A DNA stretch of 64,000 nt from Hofstenia miamia (Eukaryota; Xenacoelomorpha; Acoela), in NCBI GenBank assembly GCA_004352715.1, contig SCFE01000004.1, positions 3,191,508 through 3,255,507 of the forward strand. The letters are read 5' to 3'. Of the stretch, positions 1-12,600 are shown piece after piece. The translations under genes and the position numbers were made by a program. The stretch's first letter is position 1; each line of letters opens with the position of its first letter. A model generated the notes under the pieces. It was given only the letters and a program-made list of their open reading frames with translations. It was not told the origin of the DNA and did not search any database.

Positions 1-322
1 TATTATTATTATTGCTTCTCACAGCTTCATGCTGGTATCCCTCTCAGCTCGGGGAACTCACCAGTTCCCAGGGAGTCTGAGAGCTTTCCTCAGGACTCTA
101 GCTGTTCCTAACAATGCTGCCTTCTGTGCTACTGCTCCTCCCCACTTTGGTACTCCCAGCTCCTCCAAGTATCTCTTATGCTTCTTACTCACTGCTCCTA
201 GTGCTCCTACAACTACTGGGACCACTTCAACTTTCTTTAACTTCCACAGCCTTTCTATTTCCTCTGCCAACTCTCTGTACTTGTCTATCTTCTCTTTCTC
301 CTTGCTTTCTACATTTCTGTCC

Positions 323-373
<51 letters not shown>

Positions 374-375
374 GT
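1..375 (-). mobile_element. 5'-truncated copy A of the (TAA)n-targeting LINE (3' end only)
   Basis: On the minus strand bases 270-58 encode about 70 residues matching the extreme C-terminus of the nearly full-length copy at 53147-56700, including the terminal LPGNW followed by a stop. The LINE part runs from about 13 to 322. It is bounded by (TTA)n on both sides: 1-12 at its 3' end and 323-373 at its truncated 5' end. This is the pattern of a 5'-truncated insertion into a TTA/TAA microsatellite. The 3' stem-loop (ctctcag at 41-47, ctgagag at 77-83) is intact. Too short to be functional. It may lie in an upstream intron of NFS1, whose 5' exons are not visible here. Confidence 0.88.
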
Positions 376-1942
376 CAATAAATTTAAGAAAAAAATGTTT
401 CTTTAATAATGAAATTTATCTTATTGCTAATATTGTATACATAATTTGAAGCATTCACTTAAATTATGTATCAACCAATGCATCCGTATAAAGTTGTCGA
501 AAATTCTTTCCTAAAGTACCAAACTTTATTGATTTTGAAATATGTGACCCATCATCACGAAATGAGTCGGAAGTCGCATTGTCAACTTTCGAGTAACGTC
601 CTCTCAAAGCTGAAAATGGTGAAAATTACTAAAAAAATTTATTTCGTAAATTTACTCATCTTTGGTCAGATAAGTCTAGATTTTGAATAATTAAATTCCG
701 GGAAAGGCTATTTATTTAACACTTTGCGGCCCTAGTTAGTAAAAAACAAAATAAATTTTATTGTAAACCATTTCATTCCATATGTGTTTGTGTTTATTAG
801 CAATGTTTAATTATTTCTTAATATTTAATTTTGTGTATATTAACTCTTCATTATTAGATTATTTAATTGGCTGCAAAATATAGATTTTTTATTCTGTTTT
901 TGTGCAAGTATGTGACCCTATTACTGAAGGTACTTGTCTGCCCTGGAAATACTTTAAAAAGATTAAAATATAAAAATTTTTCCTGGATATTAAAATTTGT
1001 GTATATTAACAATTTATTAGCTATTTTAATTTGGTCCAAAATATACTGAGAATTTATTCCTTGTTTGTGCACATTTGTGGGGTCTATTTTTCGTTTCATG
1101 GAAAAGTCATGGAGTCATGGGTGCATCCTTTCTGGACTATAAAACAGATAATTGTTCATTAAATACGTATACTCATGTTTATTTCTGTATATTGGTATCA
1201 GAATAATAAGACTATGGTTGTAAAGTAATTAGAAGTTACTGATTGCTAAGGACTTTTTATATTTGAAAGTTCATCAACTTTGATTGCAATTTACTCGAAA
1301 ACTTGTGAAAATAAATGCTCAAAATTCAAGATACGTGTTTTTTTCATAGTTTTTTCAGTTTTTATCCGATTTCTGTGATCTATGGCTCATATGAAAGCTG
1401 AAAATGTCCTCTATCCAGAAATAAGGATAATGCAATATGACAATTTGGTGCATTGAGACTCATTTCGTGGTGATGGGTCACATCACATTTCATTTTTCAA
1501 AATCTCCGTTTTGACTTAGCAAAGTTTTGTTTGAAAACATGATGCAATGTAATTGCTAATATAAAAACGACATTTCAATAATTTCGTATCAACTGAGTGT
1601 TCAGAAGAATGTGTGACTTTTCTTAATATCTCCGATTTCCCTAATTTCATAACATTAGATTAATTGAAATATTCACATTTTCTTCAAAACAATTGATGCT
1701 CTATTTGGCTTTTAAAGTTGATTTTTTCATAAAATTGAGATTATTTGTCTTTGACGAGAATTTTTACACTTGTCTGATTTTTCGCGAGCTGTTTTTCAGT
1801 ATTGTAATTTGAATGTAGGGGATTACCACTACATTTATTTTACCTGCACTAAGACTTTTGAAGCAGTAAAAGATCAAGAAAAATATTATTAAAATATGTA
1901 TTTCATAATTGCAAGAAATTGGAATGTATAATATTTATATAG
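376..1942. other. AT-rich non-coding stretch upstream of the first visible NFS1 exon
   Basis: I see no exon of NFS1 or of any other gene here. Short open frames on both strands are AT-rich and lack recognisable motifs. It is probably NFS1 intron sequence, because the reading frame starting at 1943 needs an upstream exon. Confidence 0.5.
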
Positions 1943-3884
1943 TACCTGGGTATTGATTTGATGTCTATATCTGGTCATAAAATGTATGGTCCTAAAGGAA
2001 TTGGTGCGTTATACGTTAGAAGGCGTAAACCTCGTGTCAGACTCGAAGCTTTGCAAAGTGGTGGAGGGCAAGAACGTGGTATAAGAAGTGGAACTGTTCC
2101 TGCACCTCTGGTCGTTGGCATCGGTGCTGCAGCACATATTTGTCAACAGGAAATGCAGTATGATATGGAATGGGTGAAGAAGCTGTCTAAACGTCTTGTG
2201 GATGGTATCACTTCCCAATTATCAGAAGTCATTATTAATGGTAATTATAAAAACTGTTTCATTTATAGAAAGCAAATGAATTTTAATAGTGTAGTAGCTT
2301 ATTTATTTTGAATGAGTAAAGAACGCTCTGCCTAGAAAGTTCCTCATAATTTAATCTATATTTATAAATTAGGCGAGACCAAGTCTTCTTATCCTGGTTG
2401 CGTCAATCTTTCATTTTCGTGCGTGGAAGGTGAAAGTCTTTTAATGGCGTTGAAAAATGTTGCCCTTTCCAGTGGAAGTGCTTGTACATCAGCATCTCTT
2501 GAGCCTTCATATGTTCTGCGCGCAATCGGAGCAGATGAAGATTTAGCTCATTCCTCAATACGTTTTGGCATTGGTCGCTTTACAACCGAAGAAGAAGTCG
2601 ATTACACCATTGAACAAACTGTAAATATGTTTTCTTAACGTTTTAATGTGACGCCTTTGATTTGTAAAAGAATGAAAAGCTTTAGGCTTTTCAAAAATGG
2701 TTGTTTTGATTTCGCATTTATAGACCCTGTTTATCCTTTATGGGTTATGTATTAATATGTAATTTTTGAAACATTTATTAAACGTTTAGAAATACTTTAT
2801 TTAGTAAAATCATTATAAGTCATGCAAAATTGTTGTATGTGATATTTTTCCAGTTTCTCTTTTGCCACGCAATACCTTGCGCATCTCAGCACAGGGCAAT
2901 AAATACATACAAAAATTTAAGGTGCTGTTAAGAAGACACAGGTAATTGTACGTAAAGAATAATAGCATCGCAGTAAAACTGTCATCATTTTGAAATTTAA
3001 AGTTGTAAATATTGTATGCAATAGTGTACCGTATAATTAATGCAAAAAATGTAAAAGAAACCCTCTGCAGATTTCTCACTGCAGTCTTTGCAATACTCGG
3101 ACCTGACATAGTAAACTTAATCGTGCGACTTGTCATGTGATTTAAGGAGATTACACTAACTACTGGGACTCCAATACCAATGAACTCCTCTACTAAGTAT
3201 ATTGAACCTGTTCTAAAGTTAAAATGAGACATTGAATGTTGATAATGAAGAAAAAATCGATCAAAGCTTAGAACCAAAACGTTGATTAATATGATTATTG
3301 ATATTAATATTGTGGTCATTAGCTTGTGATTAAAGTAATTTTTATAGAAAGGTCGGTGGTTTACTGCAAAATATCGATCAAGTGCCACAAGGAAAACAGC
3401 ATAAAAGGAAATTCTAGTTGTTGCCGAATTAACAATTTTGAAAACGTCATTTAAATTCCCATTTTTATTAATGATCTTCTTTTGTATTAAATATAACCAG
3501 TAATTTTCTAAGATGCCGTCTATTAATAATGAAATTATTGCAATTATGATGAGAAATTTGAAATAAATCCGGGAGGGGGTGCTTTCAAATCTTTCAAGAA
3601 CGTATAGGAAAGCACAATTGAGAATTATTCCAAAAAATACGGTCCAAAAGTTAATAATCCAGAGAATATCTTCCAAACAAGTTTTTGGTGAATTTGCAAT
3701 TATTAAAGTGCTGTTATTCATTTTTGCCACGCAACAATTATGTATATTTTTAACGCTTAATATTTATGTACTGTTAACTGTTTTTTAGGTGCATCATGTT
3801 AAACGACTTCGAAGTATGAGTCCACTTTGGGAAATGGTGCAAGAAGGCATCGATCTTAAAACTATAAAATGGACCTCTCATTAA
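1943..3884 (+). CDS. NFS1: Cysteine desulfurase NFS1, C-terminal 213 residues (5' exons not visible)
   Basis: NFS1 is the PLP-dependent mitochondrial enzyme that takes sulfur from L-cysteine for Fe-S cluster assembly and tRNA thiolation, working with ISD11, ISCU and frataxin. Three exons are seen: 1943-2240, 2373-2620 and 3789-3884 (stop taa 3882-3884). Introns are 132 and 1168 bp and the phases join cleanly. The first exon carries [13 protein letters not shown] with the Schiff-base lysine, then the conserved SGGGQERG and RSGTVPAPL stretches. The second carries SSGSACTS with the catalytic cysteine and ends [19 protein letters not shown]. The last gives the canonical [14 protein letters not shown] tail. 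Roughly the first 240 residues (targeting peptide, PLP pocket) are absent, so their exons probably lie before the window. The start at 1943 is inferred from tatatag just upstream. A receptor gene lies antisense in the 1168-bp intron. NTMT1 begins 131 bp downstream. Confidence 0.93.
2774..2801 (-). terminator. Candidate polyadenylation signals of the nested GPCR gene
   Basis: On the minus strand AATAAA occurs at 2801-2796 (12 nt after the stop) and again at 2779-2774. Both lie inside the NFS1 intron. Supported by motif and position only. Confidence 0.45.
2813..3721 (-). CDS. Rhodopsin-like 7TM G protein-coupled receptor, intronless, nested in NFS1 intron
   Basis: A single open frame of 302 residues from the ATG at 3721; an in-frame GTG nine bases upstream is not a plausible eukaryotic start. 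Seven hydrophobic segments are visible. TM1 includes [18 protein letters not shown] and TM2 [13 protein letters not shown]3 ends in the DRY box as LDRYFAV. TM4 is [16 protein letters not shown]5 [12 protein letters not shown] and TM6 [15 protein letters not shown]7 has [19 protein letters not shown], in which the usual NPxxY reads NFCMY. N-terminal NNST is a glycosylation site. I see no cysteine at the start of TM3 for the usual extracellular disulfide. It resembles invertebrate orphan or peptide receptor-like class A GPCRs; ligand unknown. It lies wholly inside the last NFS1 intron on the opposite strand, so it must have its own promoter. Two AATAAA signals follow its stop. It could be a retrogene or simply a single-exon receptor. 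Confidence 0.85.
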   Translation of the reverse strand: MNNSTLIIANSPKTCLEDILWIINFWTVFFGIILNCAFLYVLERFESTPSRIYFKFLIIIAIISLLIDGILENYWLYLIQKKIINKNGNLNDVFKIVNSATTRISFYAVFLVALDRYFAVNHRPFYKNYFNHKLMTTILISIIILINVLVLSFDRFFLHYQHSMSHFNFRTGSIYLVEEFIGIGVPVVSVISLNHMTSRTIKFTMSGPSIAKTAVRNLQRVSFTFFALIIRYTIAYNIYNFKFQNDDSFTAMLLFFTYNYLCLLNSTLNFCMYLLPCAEMRKVLRGKRETGKISHTTILHDL

Positions 3885-4007
3885 AACTTATAAACTAATT
3901 GATAATTTAACAATGTTTCCGAGAAGTATATTTTTATAGTTGAATTTTAGTATGGTTTCTATTTTCTATTTATATGAAGTAATTTTAATATGTATTGTTT
4001 AAGATTT

Positions 4008-4018
4008 AGTAGATAATG
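4008..4018 (+). promoter_or_regulatory. Candidate trans-splice acceptor before NTMT1
   Basis: AG at 4008-4009, preceded by gattt, leaves a 6-nt leader before the ATG. With only 131 bp to the NFS1 stop there is little room for a promoter. Inference only; no transcript evidence. Confidence 0.3.
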
Positions 4019-4371
4019 AGTGCTAAAGGGTCCCCGGAGTCGTTTTACAATAAGGCGATTTCTTTTTGGAAAACGAAGGCATCTACTATTGATGACATGC
4101 TTGGCGGGTTGGGACATCTTTCTGGGAAAGATATTGCCACATCAACTCAATTCCTATATCCTTATTTTTCACCATTAAGAGATCACCCCAACTCGTTGAC
4201 TAGAGCTCTTGATTGTGGGGCTGGTATTGGAAGAGTAACGAAATGTTTGTTAATACCCATGTTTGATGAAGTGGATATGGTTGAACAAAGTTCAGTTAGT
4301 TTTTAATGTATTTTTGATTGAGAGTCATTTGTACATATGTAGTCTTTACATAGGTTCTATAATATAGCATA

Positions 4372-4406
<35 letters not shown>

Positions 4407-4576
4407 AAAATAATTATTTATATTTGTTTTAAACCCCTATTATTACTATAGAAATTTGAACTAGTAGTAACACTAAGTTTCTTACTACATGAATATGGAT
4501 TTCTGAAATACTGCCTTTTGTATAAAAATTCACAGAGAAACGAAATCATATAAGCTAAATTTTTCAAAATTGAATA

Positions 4577-4611
<35 letters not shown>

Positions 4612-7600
4612 NNNNNNNNNNNNNNNNNNNNNNNNNNNNNNNNNNNNNNNNNNNNNNNNNNNNNNNNNNNNNNNNNNNNNNNNNNNNNNNNNNNNNNNNN
4701 NNNNNNNNNNNNNNNNNNNNNNNNNNNNNNNNNNNNNNNNNNNNNNNNNNNNNNNNNNNNNNNNNNNNNNNNNNNNNNNNNNNNNNNNNNNNNNNNNNNN
4801 NNNNNNNNNNNNNNNNNNNNNNNNNNNNNNNNNNNNNTATATATATATATATATATATATATTAAAACTGCAAGTTGATAGATAATATTATGAACTCCGA
4901 TACATCATAGTTCAAGAAAACATTCTTAACTTCTGATTGTTTGCTTGAATTAATATTAAAAATATGCATACAAATTCTTAAAATTTGAAATTTTATTCAA
5001 TTAACAGTGAAGTGCAATTGTTTGTTTGTGCAAATTTTACTAATATCTTCGATAGATAACCGCCATATCCGATTTCCTTTTGAATATTGAACTACATTGA
5101 CTCTTAATTTATTTAATAATTTTTGTTTTTGCACTTTTTTAGATGTTACTACATACTTATTGGTTAGTAAGTTTTCTGTCATCTTGTTTATATGTGGAGG
5201 TCCATTCTTTTTAAATCAATTGTTCTTTTTAACAATTTATGATATTTTGAACATTGTTGATGTTAGAGAACTTCAAATATTCGATTGCTCTTATTGTAAA
5301 AGTTATATGCATATAGTCCATGAAAAAAGTTGGGAGACACTCTTATTCACCAAAATGTTTTGCAATGAGTAGCGTTATAACCTAGATTTTGAGACATTGA
5401 AATCCCATTACAACAAAACTTTCAATATTTAGGAATTTGTTCATAGTTTGATTGTCAACTTCTTTGAAACTTTAGAGTGCAGTAATATATTTGACTGGTG
5501 TGTCTTTTAATTGAGTGCGAGTACGATTTATATTTTCTCGCCGGTAGCGACATTGTGAGTATGTTGAGGTGTTTCCGTGGATATGTAGTCGACACTCCTC
5601 CGTCATTTTTTGTATTTTAGCTTCTTCAGAAACCCTTAAAGCATGAGACGATTTTCTTAAAAGTGAGACAACTTTCTCACGTTTAAATTTATTGTTTGGC
5701 TTCATCGGAACTGCCTTCCACGGAAATTAGCTTCACTTCCTCCTGTTTCCAAAAAAACAATTTTTTAAATTGCGGATACGGTAGTGATAGACGAGGGGTG
5801 AACAACGACAGGCAAGCTTTGATCGAGAGAAGTGGTTCATCGGTTAAGAGAAATTTACCGATTAACTAATGCCAGCTCTAATTGCTAACAGTTCTCTCAA
5901 TTGTTTTGACTCCTTCATTTATTAATTATTATCTGAAATCATTGCAGCCTTAATTCTATGGTGATTTCTAGTCAGCAGTCAATCTTAATTGAAGATAAAC
6001 GGTATATCAAGAAAAGTTAAATTTTTCATTATGTGTTTGATCTGTTCTAAAGAATGTTTTAACTGTGCATAATGTAGCTTTAACGTTACAAACTGTTTTG
6101 TACAATTTTCAAGCAATTGTCTCCAAACATATTAAGAAGTATGCAAATCACTCAAGTTTTCCTAAACTAATATTCACATGATCAAACCCCAATTACTTCT
6201 TTTTTTTCTAAACAGATTCTCGAGCCTAGTTGAGGTGCAGCATGCACAAAATTAGTGTTCGTGGTGCTGCATCCCGTTGTGACTTCGAATTTTGGATTAG
6301 TTTGTCAGTTTATAATAGCTACTGTGGGTAGACGTCCTGTTTTTAACTGGACAGTCCCATTTTGTCAACCAGGGTTTTCGAGTATTCGGAATGGTAAAAA
6401 CTCGAACTCGAATGAGTTCGCAAAACTCGATCGGAAGAAATTTGGATCTCGAACTCGATTGAAAATTCAATTGAACGTATTGTAAAAATCAATTATTTCA
6501 AATTTGTTTCTTTTTCAATCGCAAGTGACTATTTTTTAGCCCAAGAAACTTTTGAGAAAAGTCGGATTTTTTTCAAAAAATAAAAGCTTGAAATCGACTC
6601 AAAACGTCTGTTTTCAACTGATTTTCAGCACCTTAACTTTCTAAAATAAGAGTGCTCAATTGACATAAAAATCGAAAGAAGCATTAATGCTTATTGTAGA
6701 TATCAATGACATCTTGTGTCAAACAAAAGCTACGTGATATATTATATGCTAATTCTTAGAAATACAAACGTTTTCAAGAAAGTGCTTGTAAAATAATAAA
6801 GTTCTATCATCATATTGTGGACGAAATACTTTTTATTGATATTGCATTTTGTCCAATTTATAGGAGTTGATTTTTTGGAATTTCTACAATCGGTGGAATC
6901 TTATAAGTAGACTATTACGTTTAATTTTTAAATGAATACGTTTGAAGAATGGTTAAGGCGAAGTGCCCCGTTTTGCAGAATTTAGGCTTGTCAACTTATG
7001 TGTTAAATATATTATATGTAATAAAATGCCTATTGTTATTATAATTACTCGTACATATAATCGTAAACTTATTGTTTTGATACTATTAGAGTTTGAACTT
7101 GTGTATGACTTACAATTGAGCTGTAACTAGTCGGCGAAAAACTAACTTGTTAACTAACTGAGAGTATTTGAAAATAGGGAAAACATATAGGTTTGTGCTT
7201 TAATTTCAAATAAAATATTCAATACATCGACTTTGCCGTACATCGCCATTTGAATTCTAAGTGTTTAATCTCCATTTGTTTTTGTTATTCATTGGTAGTA
7301 ATCTTCATTCTAAAGTTAGTGCTTCTTCTTTCGATACCTTTCTAAAGTTTCGTCCGTAAAATCTACGGCATTTGCCGCCATTCTCGCAACCATCCACAAA
7401 TGTCTTTCATGATTGCAAGATGCGTTATTTTTAATTAAAGCCTTCGATCCAAGGCACTTGGCTTCCCAAGTAACACTCGTCTACCATGACCATTTGCTTG
7501 TTTACTATAAATTATACATTTTTCTTAAAGGAATTTATAACGTTCTTATATAATTTTTATATTTGTACGATTTTTAGTCTTTTCTTGAAAAAGCACCTCG

Positions 7601-9276
7601 TTTCCTCGGCGACGATATATCTAACGTAAAAAATCTTTTCTGTTCCGGCCTCCAAACATTTATTCCTACTGAAGATCGTTATGATTTAATTGTGTGCCAG
7701 TGGGTGCTTGCTTATCTTACAGATGATGATCTCTTGCTATTTTTCAAGCGTTGCATTAATGCATTAAAACGTCCAAGTGGACTCATATTTGTTAAGGTAA
7801 GTTTGCTTAATTTCATGTTTCATATTTTTATTATTGACTGCTTATGCGTAGAAATGATATATTGATGAAATAGCAATTTGTTCATTTTTTCTTGCATCGT
7901 GCGTTGATTGTATGTGACAGCTTTTTAAGATTACAGAACGCCGAATATATGCACATGTATTTTGATTCACTTATAATGATAATTTCACTCTAAAAATCTT
8001 ATGGAAAAGATTGAAAAAGATCGTAATTTTCATTAAGTTTACTTGGGAATTGCCCTAGTGGCAAAATTCTGCAGTCATCACTGATTTATGTGCATTATTT
8101 GCCAGATAAGCATGTCGCATCCTTGTTTTTCTTATTGTTGAAAGAAAGTATAATAACTATTAACTGGAGCAATTAAAATACCTTAAAATCGAAAAATATG
8201 CAAATATATGATTCTATTGAAAATGTATAAATATTAGTTCTTAGACGATTAATATTTAGGTATTTATATGTACTAATAATAATAACGCATTGGAAAATTT
8301 CATGAAATTCATGCCGAGGTATTCGAAGCCAAAGTTGGCCTCGGTATAGTAAGTTAGCCGACACACATTTCAACTCACGTGAACACCTGACATGTACATT
8401 TCGTTCTTAAAAAATTGAAAAGTATTTAATAGCTTGCAAATACCAAAAGCCTTAGCATATTATTCTTAATTTTTATTTAGTTTTGTGTTCAGAGGTTGTT
8501 ACAGCAAATTTTGAAAACGATTTGAAACTGTTTCTTAACTTTATTTAGGAAGGAGGGATTAAATTGACCTCACCTCACATATATTAATTATTTAAAAAAT
8601 TGAGATTGGCCAAAAGCCCACCCTGAACTTTTCTTGCATAAAATTTAGTTTTGCAGTTTTGAGTCGATCAGGAGTAGAAATATATCATTTCTGGCTATTA
8701 TTCAGCTGGTGTCTCGATAGTACCTAAAATTACAAAAAATTCATATCTAACTTTAAAAGGTGCTGCCGTCAGCAAAAATAATCCCTAACACTGGAATAAG
8801 GATAACGTTTTTGTAAAGATTCATGTTCAGGCTTACCACATGTAGAGTGATGGAATGATTGGACACTAGAAAGGAATACAAGTGGGGTATAATTTTAACC
8901 CATTCCAACTCTGTACGTATGTCAAAAACCCTAACCTAAATAGGGTTAAGCTATAGTTCTATTTTCCAGTTATTTGTAAGAATCAATTTTTTATATTTTG
9001 ATGTTCACACTTTTTATTATTCTGCACGTTTGAAAGATTAGGAAAAGTGTTGTTTTCTCTTAACTTAGTGTTATTTTGTAGGAGAATGTTACTTGGACAA
9101 ATGATAGTGAAGTGGATGAAGAAGATAGTAGTGTAACAAGACCCGAATGTAGCTTCAAACAGATTTTTTCACAATCAGGCCTAAAAATTCTTTCCGAATC
9201 AGTTCAACGGGATTTTCCAGAAGAACTATATCCAGTCAAAATGTACATTCTCCAGCCAGTCGTTTTTCTTTCCTGA
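4016..9276 (+). CDS. NTMT1: Protein N-terminal methyltransferase NTMT1 (NRMT1), complete, 230 aa
   Basis: This SAM-dependent enzyme methylates the alpha-amine of proteins starting with X-Pro-Lys once the initiator Met is removed (RCC1, histone and ribosomal proteins in other animals). Exons: 4016-4294, 7578-7796 and 9082-9276 (stop tga); both introns are phase 0. The product is 230 residues, against 223 in human. The fold begins with FYNKAISFWK and the signature DDMLGGLGHLS. SAM-binding motif I is LDCGAGIGR (about residues 65-73), followed by DEVDMVE. Exon 2 gives the FCSGLQ and CQWVLAYLTD segments typical of this family. In exon 3 the usual KDN after the strand reads KEN, a conservative change near the peptide-binding site. 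Intron 1 (3283 bp) contains a (TA)n assembly gap. The ATG follows a TTTAG by 6 nt and NFS1 ends 131 bp upstream, so co-transcription is possible. Confidence 0.93.
4374..4861. repeat. (TA)n microsatellites and N gap in NTMT1 intron 1
   Basis: A (TA)n tract spans about 4374-4403. A second tract begins near 4579 and runs into an N run at 4612-4837, then resumes to about 4860. The gap lies within the simple repeat, so its true length is unknown. Confidence 0.9.
4862..7577. other. NTMT1 intron 1, remainder
   Basis: AT-rich intron sequence with no exon-like conserved coding. A minus-strand open frame at 5472-5705 is not recognisable. Around 6385-6475 there is a decayed CTCGAACTCGA-type cryptic repeat. 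Confidence 0.5.
7797..9081. other. NTMT1 intron 2
   Basis: A 1285-bp intron with donor gtaagt and acceptor ttgtag. I see nothing else in it. Confidence 0.6.
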
Positions 9277-9570
9277 CAAAAAAACTCTTTGTTCTAGTAA
9301 AATGATTTTATTGTTTTTTACAAACATATATTATTGACATATAAAACAATCGAATTGTTGATTAACTGCAATCAAGCTAGATCCAAAGAAGTAAGATGAT
9401 TCAATTGCAATGAAATTTGAAGTTATAAATCAATTTATATTCTATTTTCAGTTTTTTAATTTTGAATTTAATTACTATAATGTACATTATTAACAATTTA
9501 TTTTTTCAATGTTACACAATTTTTATGTAATCAAAAACTTTGATAATGCCCAAGACACTGCTCTAATTTT

Positions 9571-9602
9571 TTCCAAGGTTTTTAGTTGGTCGTCTTTGAA
9601 TG
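9571..9602 (+). promoter_or_regulatory. Candidate trans-splice acceptor before MCRS1
   Basis: The tract ggtttttag ends in AG at 9584-9585, 14 nt before the ATG at 9600. The NTMT1 stop lies 323 bp upstream. It could equally be the acceptor of an ordinary 5'-UTR intron. Confidence 0.3.
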
Positions 9603-12600
9603 TTTTCTTCGGTTAATCGACGTCCCTTGAGGACAATCAAGCGTAAAAAGTTCGAAGGTGAAGTTGTTGACAGTCATTTGGACCAAATATATTTATCCAG
9701 AAATCGACAGTCCATTGAGTCATCTTCGTTACCGTCTAAAAAGCAGTCATACAAGATTCGAAAGCGTATTCAACCGTCTTCGTCGGCTACTATTTCAGGT
9801 GGTTTTATTCAAATTTTAACATTTCTCATTATTAGAACTCTAAAATTTGCATATAGTGATGTTTGTATTTTAATTGTTATTATCTGGAAAACGATTCTAT
9901 TTCCTGAGTTAAAATTACTAAATGTATGTATTCATTTAACCCGCCTTACGCTGCACTTTATATTTAAAAAGAATCATTGCAGGTATTAATAATGAAGTAA
10001 TCCAAAGCATACTATCCTTAAAATCTTTTTTCACCCTATTATTCTAACTGCATTTTTGGGATAATACACAGAAAATGTTCTTTTTCAATAGACTTTTACT
10101 CAATAACCAAACATCTATGTAAATTAATACACAGACTCTCAATGATAATCAGCAAAAGCTTGACTTGACATTTGGTGCAAGCAGCTTCACAGAATCTACT
10201 CTTTCTTATCTGCAAGGTTCGATCCACATGTACTTTTCGAAGACAGGGCAATGATAATTGATGAGAGCTCTCACCAGAAGTCCGTCATTTTTTTCCTGAT
10301 CTTTTTCAGCTGGACAAGTGGCTTGGCGAAATTCATCTTAAATTGCTTCAATACAATGAGTGTATTTGGAGTAAATATTCGTTTACAACGATCGAATAAA
10401 TTCTAAAAATGTTTAGAAAATATTTTGACTATTACTTTCTTAATTGGAGAGTGCCTTTCGATTTCATTATTAAATCCGTAATTGACTTGCCTAAAAAGCA
10501 ATATCAACTAATCTAATTGGAGAACGCATTCGGTGAATTCTTAAGCTAACTACTTGAAATATGAAAACAACATTTTTTATAATGATTTACCACCTTTGGA
10601 TTTTGATAGTTGATCTGGCATCTACAGTTATTAAATTCAATTATTAATACAACACAGGGAAATTCTGACGCATTTAATGCACACTGCTATTATTCTTGGA
10701 CTTCTATGCAAAACACGTCTTTGCCCTATCATAATCATTCCCCATTCAATCAATTATTCATCCAGAACATCCATCCACCTCAAATACAATGAAATATTTC
10801 AGATATTGAAAAGTTTAATTTATTATATATATTATAACAATTGCAAATTATATAAAATATGAAGTAATTTATTTTAACTTTGACATTATTTCCTTACGTT
10901 TCTCTGATCCTTCATGTGTATCACAATATTGCACAAGTGAGGAAATATGAAATTTAGACGAGTTCTTGTTAAATTCGTTATTGTCGAATTCAATATCATC
11001 ATCGTTAATAATCAGAGGGGGAAATCCAACAATCTACTCCAGCCATCTTAGAATTGTATTCTGTAACAATCTCCGGTCGCTGAATGTTCACGAACTTGCT
11101 GGCCTTCTTGTCCCAACTTCGACTCTCAGACAATGGAGAAACTCCAAGATATGTCAACACTAGGCTCACACATTTAGTGTCATTGCACTTCATTACCCAA
11201 ATGTTTGTGTTTCTATCCATTCGGAAACCATGAACTCCGTGACCTTTCCCTTCGAAAATCTTTGTGGTCAAGTAAATTGCATCTGGAGGGATTTTTTACA
11301 AATTGTTCCTGTATAATGAATTCCTTTCATTTTCAATTCAACCATCATTGGGATGTCGGTGATGAAATTATCACGATGTCTTTGAAGTTCTGTTGATGTG
11401 AAATTGTGTCAGAAAGTCGTAAAACGATATCAGCACCAACACCCAAAGCAGATTTTTCTCAGCCTGGAGATGAATCTCGATAAAGTTCAAAATCATGAAG
11501 AACACCTGCTCTAGACAAGAAATTAAATCGGCTTGCCACAGATATACTGTCTGATTCTTGAAAACTTGCCATTCATCAATTGTATTATTTTATTGTGGAT
11601 CCAATAAACGGCATTGCACTCTCAATGTATTTAGCCACGGAGTAATTTTCAAAACCTTGTCAGTACTTGTTCTATTACGCGCATGTTGTTAGCAAATTGG
11701 AGGTATCTCAGAGTGAGTTCAAATCGATTTCTGCTCATGACAATTGAATCTGTCATTCCATCAGTGATAACCATTCAAAAGTACTCGAAAGTGCAATAGT
11801 CACCTGAAGCACTATCGACGTCTGTAAATAAATGATTGAAGTTTGGATAAGGAGTATCCTTATCCTTCCTACGCCATTTGTACGAAATGGAGGGTCGGCA
11901 AGGGCTTATTAATAAAATCACATTGTGCATCAGTGTATTGTCATTACTGATAGAGGTATCGATATGGTTTTGGGCGTTTATTGAGTTAATCCTATTGGGA
12001 AGCTGGTTTCATCATTTTAATTTCTCTCGTCTTCGTCATCGACAATATCGCTTACATGTCCGTTGATGTCAACAACGTTATAAACAGTAAGCTTATTGCA
12101 TAGAGGCATATTCTAGTCGTCTTTTGGATACGCAAAGTGAGGATAAATGACATTCATTTGTGCAGATAATAGGAGAAATAACAGTGCGATTTCGTATTCT
12201 CAACTTTCTATGTTGACTAAACAAGTAAGAGTCATTCACAGCTCTGTCATTAGTCAATACTGTACGAATAATCAAGTGATTATCTATATGAAATGCAAAT
12301 TTGAAATGATCTTTTTAGATTAATATAATGTCAAAACATAGGAAAAATTTTCAAAATATACACTGCTAGGATTGATTGATATTATCATCTGCACTCGAGA
12401 TAATTTTATGGTCCCTACACTTATTTGGGTACATCTTGCTTCTACAGCTCATCCATTCATAATAGAATTAATTAGAAAATTATGAACAATGAATATTGAT
12501 TTTACAAACAAGTATAGATTACTTTTCCAAAGTAATGAAAATTTTCATTATGATGCCCTCCCTGCCGGAGTTGGAAGTTTGCTACTTTACTTTTTGAATA

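Noticed and set aside
4570-4878. Tyr-Ile repeat proteins around N gaps
   Set aside because: These are translations of (TA)n across unknown bases; the same applies at 28414-28794, 30546-30810 and 32474-32844.
5472-5705. Minus-strand open frame in NTMT1 intron 1
   Set aside because: A basic, 77-residue frame without any motif I can place; no start or splice support.
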